A stretch of 64,000 nt of DNA from an uncultured Sutterella sp. (GCA_944392755.1 CALXXT010000070.1:26138-90137); one strand, 5' to 3'; counted from the first letter of the stretch, positions 1-9,233 are shown. The notes: a model not told the origin generated them from the sequence alone. Numbers and translations are program-made.

Positions 1-149
1 GTTCCCGCCACCGTAACGACGGGACACTCAAAGCGAATTCCCATTCGCTCGATCATGAGCTTCATGCGGTCGAGGCCGAGATCAATCGGCTTTTCGTGAA
101 GCTTTTCGACGTGCGCGAGCCAGTCGTCAAGCGTGCAGAGCGGTTCCAT
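1..149 (-). CDS. folC: Folylpolyglutamate/dihydrofolate synthase, N-terminal part (runs off window)
   Basis: Only the first 49 codons are present; the gene continues beyond position 1. FolC adds glutamates to folates and joins dihydropteroate to glutamate in the cytoplasm. The translated start has the family's typical opening: LDDWLAHVEKLH, then an IDLGLDR segment, then PVVTVAGT, which immediately precedes the ATP-binding P-loop in FolC proteins. The ATG at 149-147 has a GAAAGGA ribosome site just upstream. It lies downstream of accD, the classic accD-folC order of betaproteobacteria, but a terminator separates the two here. The catalytic part is not visible, so the call rests on the N-terminus and the synteny. 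Confidence 0.85.
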   Translation of the reverse strand, partial: MEPLCTLDDWLAHVEKLHEKPIDLGLDRMKLMIERMGIRFECPVVTVAG

Positions 150-164
150 GGTGCATCCTTTCAG

Positions 165-195
165 AAAAAAGAGGCCGCCCGATGCGGGCAGCCTC
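165..195 (-). terminator. Rho-independent terminator after accD
   Basis: Read on the minus strand, GAGGCTGCCCG, a CAT loop and CGGGCGGCCTC form a stem of about 11 bp with one mismatch, followed by TTTTTT. It lies between the accD stop and the folC start, so folC probably also has its own promoter or depends on read-through. Confidence 0.85.
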
Positions 196-225
196 GCATG
201 TTCAGGATCTTAATCCGAAGGCCGA

Positions 226-1098
226 TCAAATGCCGATGACGGGCGCCTTCTTCATGAGGAGCTGGACGATTTCGGAAATGCGGGCGCGCAGGTCCCTGCG
301 GTCGACGATCATGTCGAGCTGACCCTTCTTCATGAGGAATTCGGCGCGCTGGAACCCTTCGGGAAGCTTTTCGCGCACGGTCTGTTCGATGACGCGCGGG
401 CCGGCGAACCCGATCAAGGCGTTCGGCTCGGCGATGACGACGTCGGCGACAAAGGCAAACGAAGCCGACACGCCGCCCATCGTCGGGTCGGTGAGCACGG
501 TGATGAACGGCAGTCCCGCATCTGCAAGACGGCGGCAGGCGGCCGTCGTTTTCGCCATCTGGTAGAGCGACGTGAGGCCTTCCTGCATGCGGGCACCGCC
601 CGAAGCGGCAAAGCACACGAACGGCGTGCGAAGCGTCACCGCGCGCTCGACGCCGCGGCAGAAGCGCTCGCCCACGACGCTTCCCATGGAGCCGCCCATG
701 AAGCCGAATTCGAAGGCGGCGGCAACCATCGGCTCGCGCCGCACGGTGCCCTCCATCACGACGATGGCGTCGGTTTCGCCCGTAGCCTTGTGCGCCGATT
801 CGAGGCGCTTCGGATAGGGCTTGCTGTCGACGAACTTCAAGAAGTCCTCGGCTACCACGTTCGCCGCGATTTCTCTGGCCGAATCCGGATCAAAGAAGGA
901 GAGGAGGCGCGAGCGGGCGCCGAGCCGGAAGTGGTGGCCGCACTTCGGACAGACCTTCAGGCTCTGCTCGAGCTCTTCTGTGTAGAGCGGCTGCTCGCAT
1001 CCCGGACACTTCGTCCACACGCCTTCGGGAATGGGACTGCGGCCGCGGGGCTCTTCCTCGCGCTTGATTTTCGGAAGAATGTGATGAATCCAGCTCAT
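226..1098 (-). CDS. accD: Acetyl-CoA carboxylase carboxyltransferase subunit beta
   Basis: 290 aa, the normal length for AccD. Together with AccA it transfers the carboxyl group from carboxybiotin to acetyl-CoA to make malonyl-CoA, the first committed step of fatty-acid synthesis (cytoplasm). The N-terminus has the bacterial AccD zinc ribbon, with Cys31, Cys34, Cys50 and Cys53 in CPGC and CPKC. The rest is a crotonase-like carboxyltransferase domain with GGARMQEG and [13 protein letters not shown] segments. It is transcribed leftwards after truA (75-bp gap) and before folC. In most Burkholderiales trpF, trpB and trpA lie between truA and accD; none are here. Confidence 0.97.
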   Translation of the reverse strand: MSWIHHILPKIKREEEPRGRSPIPEGVWTKCPGCEQPLYTEELEQSLKVCPKCGHHFRLGARSRLLSFFDPDSAREIAANVVAEDFLKFVDSKPYPKRLESAHKATGETDAIVVMEGTVRREPMVAAAFEFGFMGGSMGSVVGERFCRGVERAVTLRTPFVCFAASGGARMQEGLTSLYQMAKTTAACRRLADAGLPFITVLTDPTMGGVSASFAFVADVVIAEPNALIGFAGPRVIEQTVREKLPEGFQRAEFLMKKGQLDMIVDRRDLRARISEIVQLLMKKAPVIGI

Positions 1099-1173
1099 GC
1101 GTTTGCCTCAATGGGGAGATTTCGCAGAATTATAGGTGCGCGTTCGGCCTGAAAACCACGGCCAAAACGCCGT

Positions 1174-1986
1174 TTAACGGCTAATGCGTACGGGAGAAGC
1201 GTCCGAAAACACCGAACCGAAGGGTCCGGCCGCCTCCTGCGGAACGTCGGCCGCATATTCGACGCCCGTTAGGTAGAGCCCGCAGGGGCTGAACGTCGGC
1301 GCTGCGGCGGAACGGCATTTCGCGGCGAGAACCTCGGCCATCCATTCGACGGGCTCGCGTCCCGTCCCGATGTAGATGAGCGTTCCCACGATGTTGCGCA
1401 CCATATGCTGCAAAAAGGCGTTCGCCCGGAGGCGCACGCCCACGAAGCTTCCGACGCGCACGACGTCGAGCGCCTCCATCGTGCGCACGGGCGTCGCCGC
1501 CTGGCACTCCGCAGCCCGAAAGCTCGTGAAGTCATGCGTGCCGAGGAGCGTCTTCGCCGCTTCGGCCATCCGCTCGTGATCGAGCGGCCGGAAGACCCAG
1601 CCCGTGCGCAGCCTCATGATGGGCGAACGCACGGGATCGTTCAGAATCCAGTATTCATACGTGCGCGAACGCGCGGAGAAGCGCGCATGAAAGTCCTCCG
1701 GCACCTCGCGCATCCAGCGAACGGCGACGCTTTTCGGAAGATTGGTGTTCAAGCCCCGCACCCAGCTCTCGGGCCGGCGAAGCGCCTCCGTCGCGAAGCT
1801 CACGACTTGGTGCGTCGCGTGCACGCCCGCATCGGTGCGTCCAGCGCAGATCGTCGGCGTCGGACGGCCCAGAAAAGCTTCGAGCGCGCGTTCAAGCGCC
1901 GCCTGCACGGTGGGCTGATCGGGCTGAACCTGCCAGCCCGAAAACTCCGACCCGTCGTATTCGATCCCGAGCGCGACGATCATCAC
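1174..1986 (-). CDS. truA: tRNA pseudouridine(38-40) synthase
   Basis: 270 aa, the usual TruA length. The enzyme isomerises uridines 38-40 in the tRNA anticodon stem-loop. The N-terminal YDGSEFSGWQ segment and the catalytic motif AGRTDAGVHA, with Asp52 as nucleophile, are intact. The C-terminus keeps FLQHMVRNIVGTL, typical of the family. Its start overlaps the fimV stop by 4 bp (ATGA-type arrangement), so the two are translationally coupled. A second ATG one codon in is equally possible as the start. Confidence 0.96.
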   Translation of the reverse strand: MMIVALGIEYDGSEFSGWQVQPDQPTVQAALERALEAFLGRPTPTICAGRTDAGVHATHQVVSFATEALRRPESWVRGLNTNLPKSVAVRWMREVPEDFHARFSARSRTYEYWILNDPVRSPIMRLRTGWVFRPLDHERMAEAAKTLLGTHDFTSFRAAECQAATPVRTMEALDVVRVGSFVGVRLRANAFLQHMVRNIVGTLIYIGTGREPVEWMAEVLAAKCRSAAAPTFSPCGLYLTGVEYAADVPQEAAGPFGSVFSDASPVRISR

Positions 1987-3926
1987 TCGATGCGCGAAAG
2001 GAGAAATTCAGCCTGCTCGCGCTGCGCGTCGCTGCCGTGACGACGCACTTCCTCGAGAAGCTCGCGCGCCTCCTTCACGGCTCCGAGGCCGATGAAGGAA
2101 TTGGCCAGCTTGAGCTTCGCGCCGTAGGCCTGCGTGCGGGCGGCTTCACGCTCGTTCGTCGGCCGAGACGGTTCGGCCGGCGGATTCGCCGCTTCCGCAG
2201 GCTCCGGTTCCGCCTGAGGCGGTTCGATCGGTTCGGGTGCGAGCGGCGGAACGTACTCCGAAGGCTTTTGGAGGACAGGCTGGGGCGCCTTCTCCTCCTT
2301 CTTCTCTTCGAGGTCGAGATCGATGGCGCGCACGGCTTCAGGCAGATCTGCGGGTCCGTGGCGCTTCGCCTCTTCGACGTCAAGCGGGGGCAGCTCGTCG
2401 TCGTTGGGATCGAGCCAAGGCTGATCGGCTGGCGCTTCCTTCGTCTGGCTGGCCGCAAAAGCCGCCTCCCCCGCGCCCATGGCGCCCGCCGTCGTCCCCT
2501 TGCGCACCGCCTCGCTCACCACCGCCTTCACGGCTTCGAGCTGCGCTTCGCTCGAGGGCTTCACGTCGCGTTGAATTTCGACCGGTTTGGGTGCTCTGGC
2601 GATTTCCGGCTTTTGCTCTTCCTTGCGGCGCAGAAGGAAAAATCCGGCGAGCAGCAGAAGGAGCGCACCCGCGATCCAGAACCAGGTGCGGTCCGAATCA
2701 GCCGCTTCCGGCTGCGGGGCGGGCTTGGACGCATCCTCGGCGTCCGCCTTCGCGTCGACGGCCGGCTCGACCGTCTTTTCGCTCGAAGCCGAGCGGTCAG
2801 GCGCAGCCTGCGGCTTCGCGTCGGCCTTTTCCTCGGCGGACGGCTCGGCGACCTCCGCTTCGGCCGTTGAAGACGCTTCACGAGGCTTCTCGCCCTCGAC
2901 CGGACTCGCCGCTTCCGCCGCGGGCGCAGTGCGCGCAACGGGAGCGCCCGCGCGCTCGTCGCCCGAAAGCGTGCGCGCCTGCAAAATCCGCGCCTTTTCC
3001 TCTTCGAAAGCCGTCCGTCCCGCCTGCGCGATCGACTGAGCGGTGCCGCCGCGCCGGCGTTCGGCATTCTGCGCTTCGGCCACCTTGCGCGCGCACTCGA
3101 TCGAGACGGACTGCGCGTCGATCAAGTTCCGCGTCGAAAGCGGGACGACCGTGTCGCCGCGCAGGCTCCGGAAAGCGGCCTCGGCAGGCACGGCGAAGAC
3201 GTCTTCCGCGAGCGGAGGTTCAAGCGTTGCGCCGACGATGATGCGGTCGGCCTTGCCGTCCTCGAAGGCCGAAGGATTGCGGTCGACGAAGGCAAGAAGA
3301 AGCTGCTCCATGGTCGTTCCCGGATAGGCCGGCCAATAAATGCGGCCGATCGACCAGAGCGTCATTCCGGACTCAACCTTGAAGGCCTTCTCGGGCGTAA
3401 AGCCCGTGCGGTCCGCCGCTTCCCGCACAAGGCGGCGCGCGCTCTTCTGCACGCGCTTCGGCTTCGGAGCCTCCGCCGCCTTCTTGGGCTCCGACTTGGC
3501 CGAAAGCTTCGTGCGCTCGGCCGTCGGCACCACTTCGTAGCCCCCCTCCTTCGCCACGATCTGGTATTCGCGGAGCGTCACGGCGCCGCCCGCGTTGAGC
3601 TCGATCAGAAGCGGCAGCCCCGCCTGGGGCATCGCTTCGTCGCCCGCCACGCGAACCGTGATGCCGGAGCCGGCGGGATCCCGCGCGATGCGGATGCCCG
3701 CGACCTCCTTCTGCCACTCGACGCCGGCCGCCCTGTAGGCGTCGGGCGGAGCCACGCGCACCTCAAGCGGAGAGAGGCTGAGGTCGACGTCGTTGATCTC
3801 GAGACGGGCTTCAAGCGGCTCGCCGGGTCTGCTCTGCACCGTCAGGTCGCCGAGAGAAACGGCTGCCGAGACGGAGCTGAGGGTGAGAAGCGAGAGAAAA
3901 ACAGCGGTTCTTTGATGAATCTGCAT
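1983..3926 (-). CDS. fimV: FimV-like LysM-domain cell-envelope protein
   Basis: 647 aa from the ATG at 3926. I chose this ATG because it begins a clear signal peptide (MQIHQRTAVFLSLLTLSSVS-AA); the open frame extends upstream, but that extension has no signal and runs close to the preceding gene. After the signal comes the FimV N-terminal region (SLGDLTVQSRPGEPLEARL), then a LysM-like peptidoglycan-binding segment (VESGMTLWSIGRIYWP) near residue 190. A long acidic Ala/Glu/Pro-rich stretch follows, then one membrane helix (FWIAGALLLLLAGFFLL) around residue 420, an acidic cytoplasmic part, and the conserved FimV C-terminal motif (KLKLANSFIGLGAVKEAREL). FimV family members organise pole-localised type IV pili and secretion components. 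Synteny with truA supports the call. Confidence 0.9.
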   Translation of the reverse strand: MQIHQRTAVFLSLLTLSSVSAAVSLGDLTVQSRPGEPLEARLEINDVDLSLSPLEVRVAPPDAYRAAGVEWQKEVAGIRIARDPAGSGITVRVAGDEAMPQAGLPLLIELNAGGAVTLREYQIVAKEGGYEVVPTAERTKLSAKSEPKKAAEAPKPKRVQKSARRLVREAADRTGFTPEKAFKVESGMTLWSIGRIYWPAYPGTTMEQLLLAFVDRNPSAFEDGKADRIIVGATLEPPLAEDVFAVPAEAAFRSLRGDTVVPLSTRNLIDAQSVSIECARKVAEAQNAERRRGGTAQSIAQAGRTAFEEEKARILQARTLSGDERAGAPVARTAPAAEAASPVEGEKPREASSTAEAEVAEPSAEEKADAKPQAAPDRSASSEKTVEPAVDAKADAEDASKPAPQPEAADSDRTWFWIAGALLLLLAGFFLLRRKEEQKPEIARAPKPVEIQRDVKPSSEAQLEAVKAVVSEAVRKGTTAGAMGAGEAAFAASQTKEAPADQPWLDPNDDELPPLDVEEAKRHGPADLPEAVRAIDLDLEEKKEEKAPQPVLQKPSEYVPPLAPEPIEPPQAEPEPAEAANPPAEPSRPTNEREAARTQAYGAKLKLANSFIGLGAVKEARELLEEVRRHGSDAQREQAEFLLSRIE

Positions 3927-4011
3927 GACGAGAAGCGCCGATGAGGGGTAGGCGCCCCGGAGGGTGAAATTTAATCTTTTGAGTTTAGCAAAGAGGGTCG
4001 ATCGCCCGAAA

Positions 4012-5121
4012 TCAGTCGGAGGGAAGCGCCGGAAGTCCTGCGGCCAGCCGATCGAACTCTTCGAGCCACTCAACGCGCCAGCGCCTTGCGTCGGACGCAT
4101 CGGCCCAAGACGCTTCGATCGAAGCGGCAAGCATCCGACGGGTGTCTTCGAGCGAAAAGCCGAAAAATTCGAACGGAATCCGCCAGCTCTCGTCGATGCT
4201 CACGCGGTGCATCGTCGGGTCGTCGGAGTTCGGATACACGGACAGCCCCAGGTCCCGCATGCGGCGGATGGGATGATCAAGCGCCCAGCGCTCGGGTTCA
4301 AGCGTGCGCAGATAGTAGGAATTCGTCGGCACGACGGCGAAAGGAAGGGCTAGCCGCCTCGCCCTTTCCACGAGCTCCGGATTGTCCACGATCGTGTATC
4401 CGTGATCGATGCGGCAGGCTCCCAAAAGGTCAACCGCCGTCTCGACGTTGCGCCAATGCTCGCCGAATTCGCCCGCATGAATCGTGATCTTGAGGCCGCC
4501 TTCAGACGCCAGTCGGAAAGCCTTCCAAAAATTTTCAGGCTCGTGGCCGGTTTCCCGGTAGTCGATGCCGATGCCGGGAACAAGCGGCCGGTCCTTCATC
4601 GAAAGCACTTCCTCGACGAGCCGGCAGGCGTCTTCGGGAGAGGCTTCCCGGTCGATCGCCGGAATGAGGCACCCCGAAATGCCGAAGCGCTCGGGCGCTT
4701 CGAGAAGCGCCGACTGAATGGCGCGGGCCCCGTCGGCATAGCTCATCCAGCGCGAAAGCCCCGTCCAATTCCAGGAAAACTCGATCCAGCGCACGCCGAG
4801 AGAGGCCGCCCGCTCGAGATGCTCGAGCGCAATGCGCCTGAGCATCTCGGGCTCTCGAAGCACCTGCGACTCGAGCGTGCGGAAGATCTTCAGGACCCCG
4901 ACCGGCTTTTCGCCCCGGGTGTAGAACGCGGAAATCTCTTCGTCCGAGACCGACGCTCCCGACTCACGCACGAGATCTCGAAAAGTCGATTCCGCGATGG
5001 TGCCCAAAAGATGGCAGTGGGTTTCCGCCTTGGGAAAGGTTCGGAAAAAGGCAAGCCACTCCGGCGTGAGCTGCCTGCGCAAGGGACTGTCGGGAACCCA
5101 TCCCGGATTCGTGCTTCTCAT
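4012..5121 (-). CDS. add: Adenosine deaminase family protein
   Basis: 369 aa. Family members deaminate adenosine (sometimes adenine) to inosine or hypoxanthine in purine salvage, using zinc. All metal and catalytic positions are visible: HCH near residue 36 (the usual text is HVH), HAGE, RIDHGYT and NSDDPTMH. The LLGT following HCH, where LEGS is usual, is a mild deviation. An AGAGGAAG ribosome site precedes the ATG at 5121, 12 bp after the rimO stop, so it is probably co-transcribed with rimO. A purine-nucleoside ABC importer lies at 57-62 kb. Adenosine versus adenine specificity cannot be decided from sequence alone. Confidence 0.85.
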   Translation of the reverse strand: MRSTNPGWVPDSPLRRQLTPEWLAFFRTFPKAETHCHLLGTIAESTFRDLVRESGASVSDEEISAFYTRGEKPVGVLKIFRTLESQVLREPEMLRRIALEHLERAASLGVRWIEFSWNWTGLSRWMSYADGARAIQSALLEAPERFGISGCLIPAIDREASPEDACRLVEEVLSMKDRPLVPGIGIDYRETGHEPENFWKAFRLASEGGLKITIHAGEFGEHWRNVETAVDLLGACRIDHGYTIVDNPELVERARRLALPFAVVPTNSYYLRTLEPERWALDHPIRRMRDLGLSVYPNSDDPTMHRVSIDESWRIPFEFFGFSLEDTRRMLAASIEASWADASDARRWRVEWLEEFDRLAAGLPALPSD

Positions 5122-5133
5122 GCTCTTCCTCTC

Positions 5134-6474
5134 TTAATCCAAAACTTCGCGGCCGATCAGATCGTGCTCTTCGTTCGCCGTGATGCGCACCTTGACGAAG
5201 TCTCCGGGCTTGAGCGGCCGATCGGTCGTCACGTAGCAGACGCCGTCGATGTCCGGTGCGTCCGCCTTCGTGCGGCCGACCGCCACGCCGTCCTCATCGG
5301 GCGCCTCGTCGATCAGAACATCCTGAACGGTGCCGACCTTTCTCTTGAGCTTCTCGAGCGAAATCTCGGCCTGAAGCTCCATGAAGCGCCGGCGGCGGTC
5401 CTCGCGCACTTCATCGGGAAGCTGTCCGGGAAGCGCGTTCGCGGCCGCTCCGTCGACTGGGGAGTAGGCGAAGCACCCGACCCGGTCGAGCTGCGCCTCG
5501 CGCAGGAAGTCGAGGAGGTACTCGAACTCCTCTTCGGTCTCGCCCGGGAACCCCGCAATGAAGGTTGAGCGGATCGTGATGTCGGGACAGGCGCGGCGCC
5601 ATGCGGCGATGCGCTCGAGATTCTTCTCGGCCGATGCCGGGCGCTTCATCGCCTTCAGGATGCGCGGATGCGCGTGCTGGAAGGGAACGTCGAGATAAGG
5701 GAGGATCAGTCCCTCGGCCATGAGGGGAACGACCTCGTCGACGCTCGGATAGGGATAGACGTAGTGAAGCCGCGTCCAGAGGCCGAGACGGCCGAGCTCG
5801 CGACAGAGGTCAAGGAGCCTCGTGCGAACGGGGCGTCCGCCCGCGAAGTCGAGCTTGTAGCGCGCGTCGACGCCGTAGGCGGCCGTATCCTGACTGATGA
5901 CGAGAAGCTCCTTCACGCCCGCAGCCTTCAGGTTTTCGGCTTCTCGAACGATGTCGCCGATCGGGCGGCTCACGAGCGTTCCCCGCAGCTGCGGAATGAT
6001 GCAGAAGGTGCAGTGATGATTGCAGCCTTCGCTGATCTTGAGGTAGGCATAGTGACGGGGCGTGAGCCGAACGCCCGCCGCGGGAACGAGGTCGCCCCAG
6101 GGTTCGTGGGGCCGCGGCAGATGGCTTTCGACGAGCCGCACCACCTCCTCGACCTGATCGGGCCCCGTGACGCCGAGCACCTTCGGCATCTTTTCGGCAA
6201 TGAAGTTCGAACCGTCAGGGTTCTTCTTTCCGCCGAGGCATCCGCAGACGATCACGCGGCCGTTCTCGTCGAGCGCTTCGGCGATCGCCTGAAGACTCTC
6301 CGCCACGGCTTCGTTCACGAAGCCGCAGGTGTTCACGATGACGAGGTCGGCCTCTTCGTACGTCTGCCCGATGCGGTAGCCGCGGGCGCGCAGTTCGGTG
6401 ACGATGCGCTCGGTGTCGACGAGCGCCTTGGGGCAGCCGAGGGAAACAAATCCGACAACAGGAATTTTCTTCAT
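5134..6474 (-). CDS. rimO: Ribosomal protein S12 methylthiotransferase
   Basis: 446 aa, normal for RimO. This radical SAM enzyme adds a methylthio group to an aspartate of ribosomal protein S12. The N-terminal UPF0004 domain has Cys14, Cys50 and Cys79 for one 4Fe-4S cluster. The radical SAM motif is Cys151-x3-Cys155-x2-Cys158 (GCNHHCTFC). A C-terminal TRAM domain ends the protein ([17 protein letters not shown] region). [12 protein letters not shown] and the lack of tRNA-specific features favour RimO over MiaB. The ribosome site is weak. It is preceded by pgeF (49-bp gap containing a hairpin) and followed by the adenosine deaminase gene. Confidence 0.96.
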   Translation of the reverse strand: MKKIPVVGFVSLGCPKALVDTERIVTELRARGYRIGQTYEEADLVIVNTCGFVNEAVAESLQAIAEALDENGRVIVCGCLGGKKNPDGSNFIAEKMPKVLGVTGPDQVEEVVRLVESHLPRPHEPWGDLVPAAGVRLTPRHYAYLKISEGCNHHCTFCIIPQLRGTLVSRPIGDIVREAENLKAAGVKELLVISQDTAAYGVDARYKLDFAGGRPVRTRLLDLCRELGRLGLWTRLHYVYPYPSVDEVVPLMAEGLILPYLDVPFQHAHPRILKAMKRPASAEKNLERIAAWRRACPDITIRSTFIAGFPGETEEEFEYLLDFLREAQLDRVGCFAYSPVDGAAANALPGQLPDEVREDRRRRFMELQAEISLEKLKRKVGTVQDVLIDEAPDEDGVAVGRTKADAPDIDGVCYVTTDRPLKPGDFVKVRITANEEHDLIGREVLD

Positions 6475-6486
6475 AGGGTCTCAAAG

Positions 6487-6507
6487 GGCTCCGCGCCGTG
6501 CGGAGCC
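6487..6507 (-). terminator. Hairpin between pgeF and rimO, possible weak terminator
   Basis: GGCTCCGC and GCGGAGCC form an 8-bp perfect stem with a 5-base loop. On the minus strand it is followed by CTTTGAG, only a short T run. It may reduce read-through from rluD-pgeF into rimO. Confidence 0.5.
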
Positions 6508-6523
6508 GCGGTTGTTGCAAAAA

Positions 6524-7315
6524 TCAAGCTTCGGGCTTCATCCAGATGAGCGCCGCATGACGGCCCGATCGTTCGCCGTCGCGCCGGAAGCTCCAGAAGC
6601 GCGCCGGATCGGCGTAGGTCGAAAGGGCGCAGTCTGCCGTCCGAGCCTCATCGATTCCCGCGTCGGCGAGCGCCATGCGGGCGAGAAGTCCAAGGTCGGC
6701 AAGGAACTTCCCGCCTTGAACCGGCCGAAAGGCGGCCTGCGCTTCGGGAAGATGAGCGCGCATCGCCTCCAGCACGTCCTCCCCGACTTCAAAAGCGTCG
6801 GCGCCGATGCGGGGGCCGAGCCACGCCGCCAGATCGAGCGAGGCGTCTCGAGCCAGCATGGCCTGCACCGTTTTCTGAATGACCCCGTCGGCGAGGCTCC
6901 TCCATCCCGCGTGCACCGCTGCGACGGCGCGTCCAGAGCGGTCGGCAAGAAGCACCGGAAGGCAGTCGGCCGTCATGACGGCGCAGACCACGCCGGGAGT
7001 GAACGTGTACGAGGCGTCCGCCTCGGGCGCTCCTTCGATGCGGTCGGCTTCGAGCACGGTCGTGCCGTGAACCTGGGTCAGCCAGCGCGGCTCCTCGGGA
7101 ACGAGGCCGCGCACGATCTGGCGGTTCATCCGCACGCACGCCGCGGCATCCCCCGTATGTTCGGCAAGATTGAGCCCCATGATCCCTTCGGGGCCGCCCC
7201 AGGGGCCGCTGGAAACGCCGCCCATGCGCTCCGTAAAGAAAGCCGAAACGCCCGTGGGGGCGGGTTCGGGCCAGACGGGAACAATCCGCGACAGTTCGGG
7301 CTTGAAGAAATCCAT
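6524..7315 (-). CDS. pgeF: Polyphenol oxidase/purine nucleoside phosphorylase-like protein (YfiH family)
   Basis: 263 aa from the ATG at 7315, which overlaps the rluD stop by one base (TGATG). The open frame extends further upstream but only in antisense-like Arg/Ala-rich sequence. The family (DUF152, YfiH, LACC1) contains zinc enzymes reported to act on nucleosides and to edit cell-wall precursors. The key segments are present: QVHGTTV with the first His, MTADCLPVLL with the Cys, and AVHAGWRSL with the second His. Coupling to rluD is a very common bacterial arrangement. The symbol follows the E. coli peptidoglycan-editing name; the true substrate here is unknown. Confidence 0.88.
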   Translation of the reverse strand: MDFFKPELSRIVPVWPEPAPTGVSAFFTERMGGVSSGPWGGPEGIMGLNLAEHTGDAAACVRMNRQIVRGLVPEEPRWLTQVHGTTVLEADRIEGAPEADASYTFTPGVVCAVMTADCLPVLLADRSGRAVAAVHAGWRSLADGVIQKTVQAMLARDASLDLAAWLGPRIGADAFEVGEDVLEAMRAHLPEAQAAFRPVQGGKFLADLGLLARMALADAGIDEARTADCALSTYADPARFWSFRRDGERSGRHAALIWMKPEA

Positions 7316-8373
7316 CAGCTCAACTCCTCTTCGAACAGCGAACTCGGCCGATCGAGCGGGCCGAACCCCAATTCCTCCATAAGCGCCGCCATGTCCTCGG
7401 GCGGCGGCACGAACCACTGCATCGCTTCGCCCGTCGTCGGGTGCAGAATGCCGAGCCGCGAAGCGTGAAGCGCCTGACGGTGGAAGTCGAGCGCGTTCTC
7501 GAGCTTCACCGCGACGCCGGGCGCACGTCCGCGGTAAAGCTGATCGCCCAGAAGCGGCAGATCCTCTCCCGTGAGGTGAACGCGGATTTGATGCGTGCGG
7601 CCCGTGTCGAGCCGGCAAACGACCCAGCTCATGGGAATTCCGTCGGAGCTCGACCAGCCTGCGGTGCGCACGCGCGTGCGCGCGGGCTTCGCGCGCACCC
7701 CGGTCGAGCCCGGGAATCCCTTGAAGCGGATTCGGCTCCTCGGGTCGCGACCGATCGGCACTTCAACGACGAAGTCGGGCGCCGCCGAGCCGATCGTCAC
7801 CGCCCAGTACTCCCGCTTCACGGTGCGCTCCTGGAGCTGACGCACGAGATTCGTCTGCGCCGCCAGCGTTTTGGCTACGACCATGAGGCCCGTCGTGTCG
7901 CGGTCGAGCCGGTGCACGATTCCTGCGCGCGGCACGCTCATCAATTCCGGATACCGGTAGAGCAGTCCGTTCATCAGAGTCCCGCCGGGATTTCCGGCGC
8001 CGGGATGAACGACAAGGCCCGCCGGCTTGTTGACGACGACCACGGCGTCGTCCTCGTAGACCACTTCGAAATCAATTCCCTCTTCCGGCTCGAAGCGCAT
8101 CTGATCGCCCGCATGCGGCTTGGCGAGGAGCCGCACGACGTCGCCTTCGGCCACGCGGTCCCGCGGCTTCGAGGCAGGCACGCCGTTCACCTCGACCGAA
8201 CCCTCCTCAATGAGCTTTTGGAGTCGGGCGCGCGAAACCTCGGGCATCAGCTGCGCGAGCACCTTGTCAAGGCGCTCGCCCCAAACTCCCTCGAGCGTGA
8301 AGACGGGCAAAATCTCTTCGTCTTCGAAATCGTCGGAAAACGCCTCCTCGCTATAATCGGGGGCGCTATCCAT
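7315..8373 (-). CDS. rluD: 23S rRNA pseudouridine synthase, RluD type
   Basis: 352 aa from the ATG at 8373, preceded by AGGA at 4-bp spacing; in-frame starts at 8391 or 8433 are possible but run into the divergent bamD start. An acidic N-terminal tail is followed by an S4 RNA-binding domain (residues about 30-85, with GERLDKVLAQLMP) and the RluA/RluD catalytic domain. Motif HRLDRDTTG contains catalytic Asp157. RluD makes pseudouridines 1911, 1915 and 1917 in helix 69 of 23S rRNA. It sits back to back with bamD and runs into pgeF, the same neighbourhood as in many proteobacteria. Confidence 0.95.
   Translation of the reverse strand: MDSAPDYSEEAFSDDFEDEEILPVFTLEGVWGERLDKVLAQLMPEVSRARLQKLIEEGSVEVNGVPASKPRDRVAEGDVVRLLAKPHAGDQMRFEPEEGIDFEVVYEDDAVVVVNKPAGLVVHPGAGNPGGTLMNGLLYRYPELMSVPRAGIVHRLDRDTTGLMVVAKTLAAQTNLVRQLQERTVKREYWAVTIGSAAPDFVVEVPIGRDPRSRIRFKGFPGSTGVRAKPARTRVRTAGWSSSDGIPMSWVVCRLDTGRTHQIRVHLTGEDLPLLGDQLYRGRAPGVAVKLENALDFHRQALHASRLGILHPTTGEAMQWFVPPPEDMAALMEELGFGPLDRPSSLFEEELS
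8352..8357 (+). promoter_or_regulatory. Candidate -10 element for bamD
   Basis: A perfect TATAAT lies about 33 bp before the preferred bamD ATG and inside the first codons of the divergent rluD. No convincing -35 hexamer is seen 16-18 bp upstream, so the assignment is tentative. Confidence 0.4.
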
Positions 8374-8389
8374 TTTGTCCTGGCTTGTC

Positions 8390-9178
8390 ATGAATCTTGC
8401 ACATTCCTTCAAACGGCTTCTGATGCGCACCACCGCGCTCGTCGCGGTGACGCTCGCAACCGCTTCCTGCTCGTGGCTGCAGGACCTTGAAACAGACCCT
8501 ACGATCGACTGGCCGGCCGATCGCCTCTATTCGGAAGCGCGTTCCGCGCTTGATGATAGCAATTGGACCACGGCGAAGGACTACTACCAGAAGCTCGAAG
8601 CGCGCTACCCCTTCGGTCAGTACGCTCAGCAGGGTCAGATCGAACTCATCTACGCGACTTGGAAGGACGGCGACGCTCCGGGCGCGGTGCAGGCCGCAGA
8701 TCGTTTCCTGCGCAGCTACCCGAATCATCAGAACAGCGACTACGTGATGTTCCTGAAGGCGCTGGCGACGCTCAACGAGAATGACAGCTGGTTCTCGATC
8801 CTTTCGGCCGAAGACCTTGCCGACCGCGATGCGGACGCCTCAAAGCAGGCCTTCGACATCTTCAAGGAGCTCATCCTCCGCTATCCGAACAGCCGCTTTG
8901 CGCCGGAAGCCCGCCGCCGCATGCACGAGCTCGTCCTCGCGCAGGCCGAGCATGAACTGAACACGGCGAAGTACTACTACGTGCGCCATGCGTACGTGGC
9001 CGCGATCGAACGCGCGCAGCGCGTCGTCAAGGACTTTCAGAACACCCCGATGCGCGACGATGCGCTCGAGCTCATCGCCAACGCCTACGAGGCGCTGCAC
9101 CTGACGGATCTTGCGAACGACACCCGCCGCATCATCGAACTCAACAAGGGCGGCGAGATCGCTCAGCCCTCGCGCTGA
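8390..9178 (+). CDS. bamD: Outer-membrane assembly lipoprotein BamD
   Basis: 262 aa from the ATG at 8390; 8375 and 8423 are alternative in-frame starts. BamD is the essential TPR lipoprotein of the BAM complex that inserts beta-barrel proteins into the outer membrane. A short hydrophobic signal ends in TASC with lipidated Cys27. The body is a run of TPR-like repeats, with DYYQKLEARYPFGQYAQQ and ILRYPNSRFAPEARRRM characteristic of BamD/ComL. It is divergent from rluD, as in many betaproteobacteria, and is followed by a strong terminator. Confidence 0.95.
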   Translation: MNLAHSFKRLLMRTTALVAVTLATASCSWLQDLETDPTIDWPADRLYSEARSALDDSNWTTAKDYYQKLEARYPFGQYAQQGQIELIYATWKDGDAPGAVQAADRFLRSYPNHQNSDYVMFLKALATLNENDSWFSILSAEDLADRDADASKQAFDIFKELILRYPNSRFAPEARRRMHELVLAQAEHELNTAKYYYVRHAYVAAIERAQRVVKDFQNTPMRDDALELIANAYEALHLTDLANDTRRIIELNKGGEIAQPSR

Positions 9179-9199
9179 TCCTCCATTCCTTTCCGCTGC

Positions 9200-9233
9200 A
9201 AAAAAGCCGCTTCACCTTCGAAGCGGCTTTTTT
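9200..9233 (+). terminator. Rho-independent terminator after bamD
   Basis: GCCGCTTC, loop ACCTTC and GAAGCGGC form a perfect 8-bp stem, followed by TTTTTT and preceded by AAAAAA. It would work in both directions. Confidence 0.9.

Noticed and set aside
3927-4130. Longer fimV start at 4130
   Set aside because: The extension overlaps the adenosine deaminase gene, hides the signal peptide and has no family sequence.
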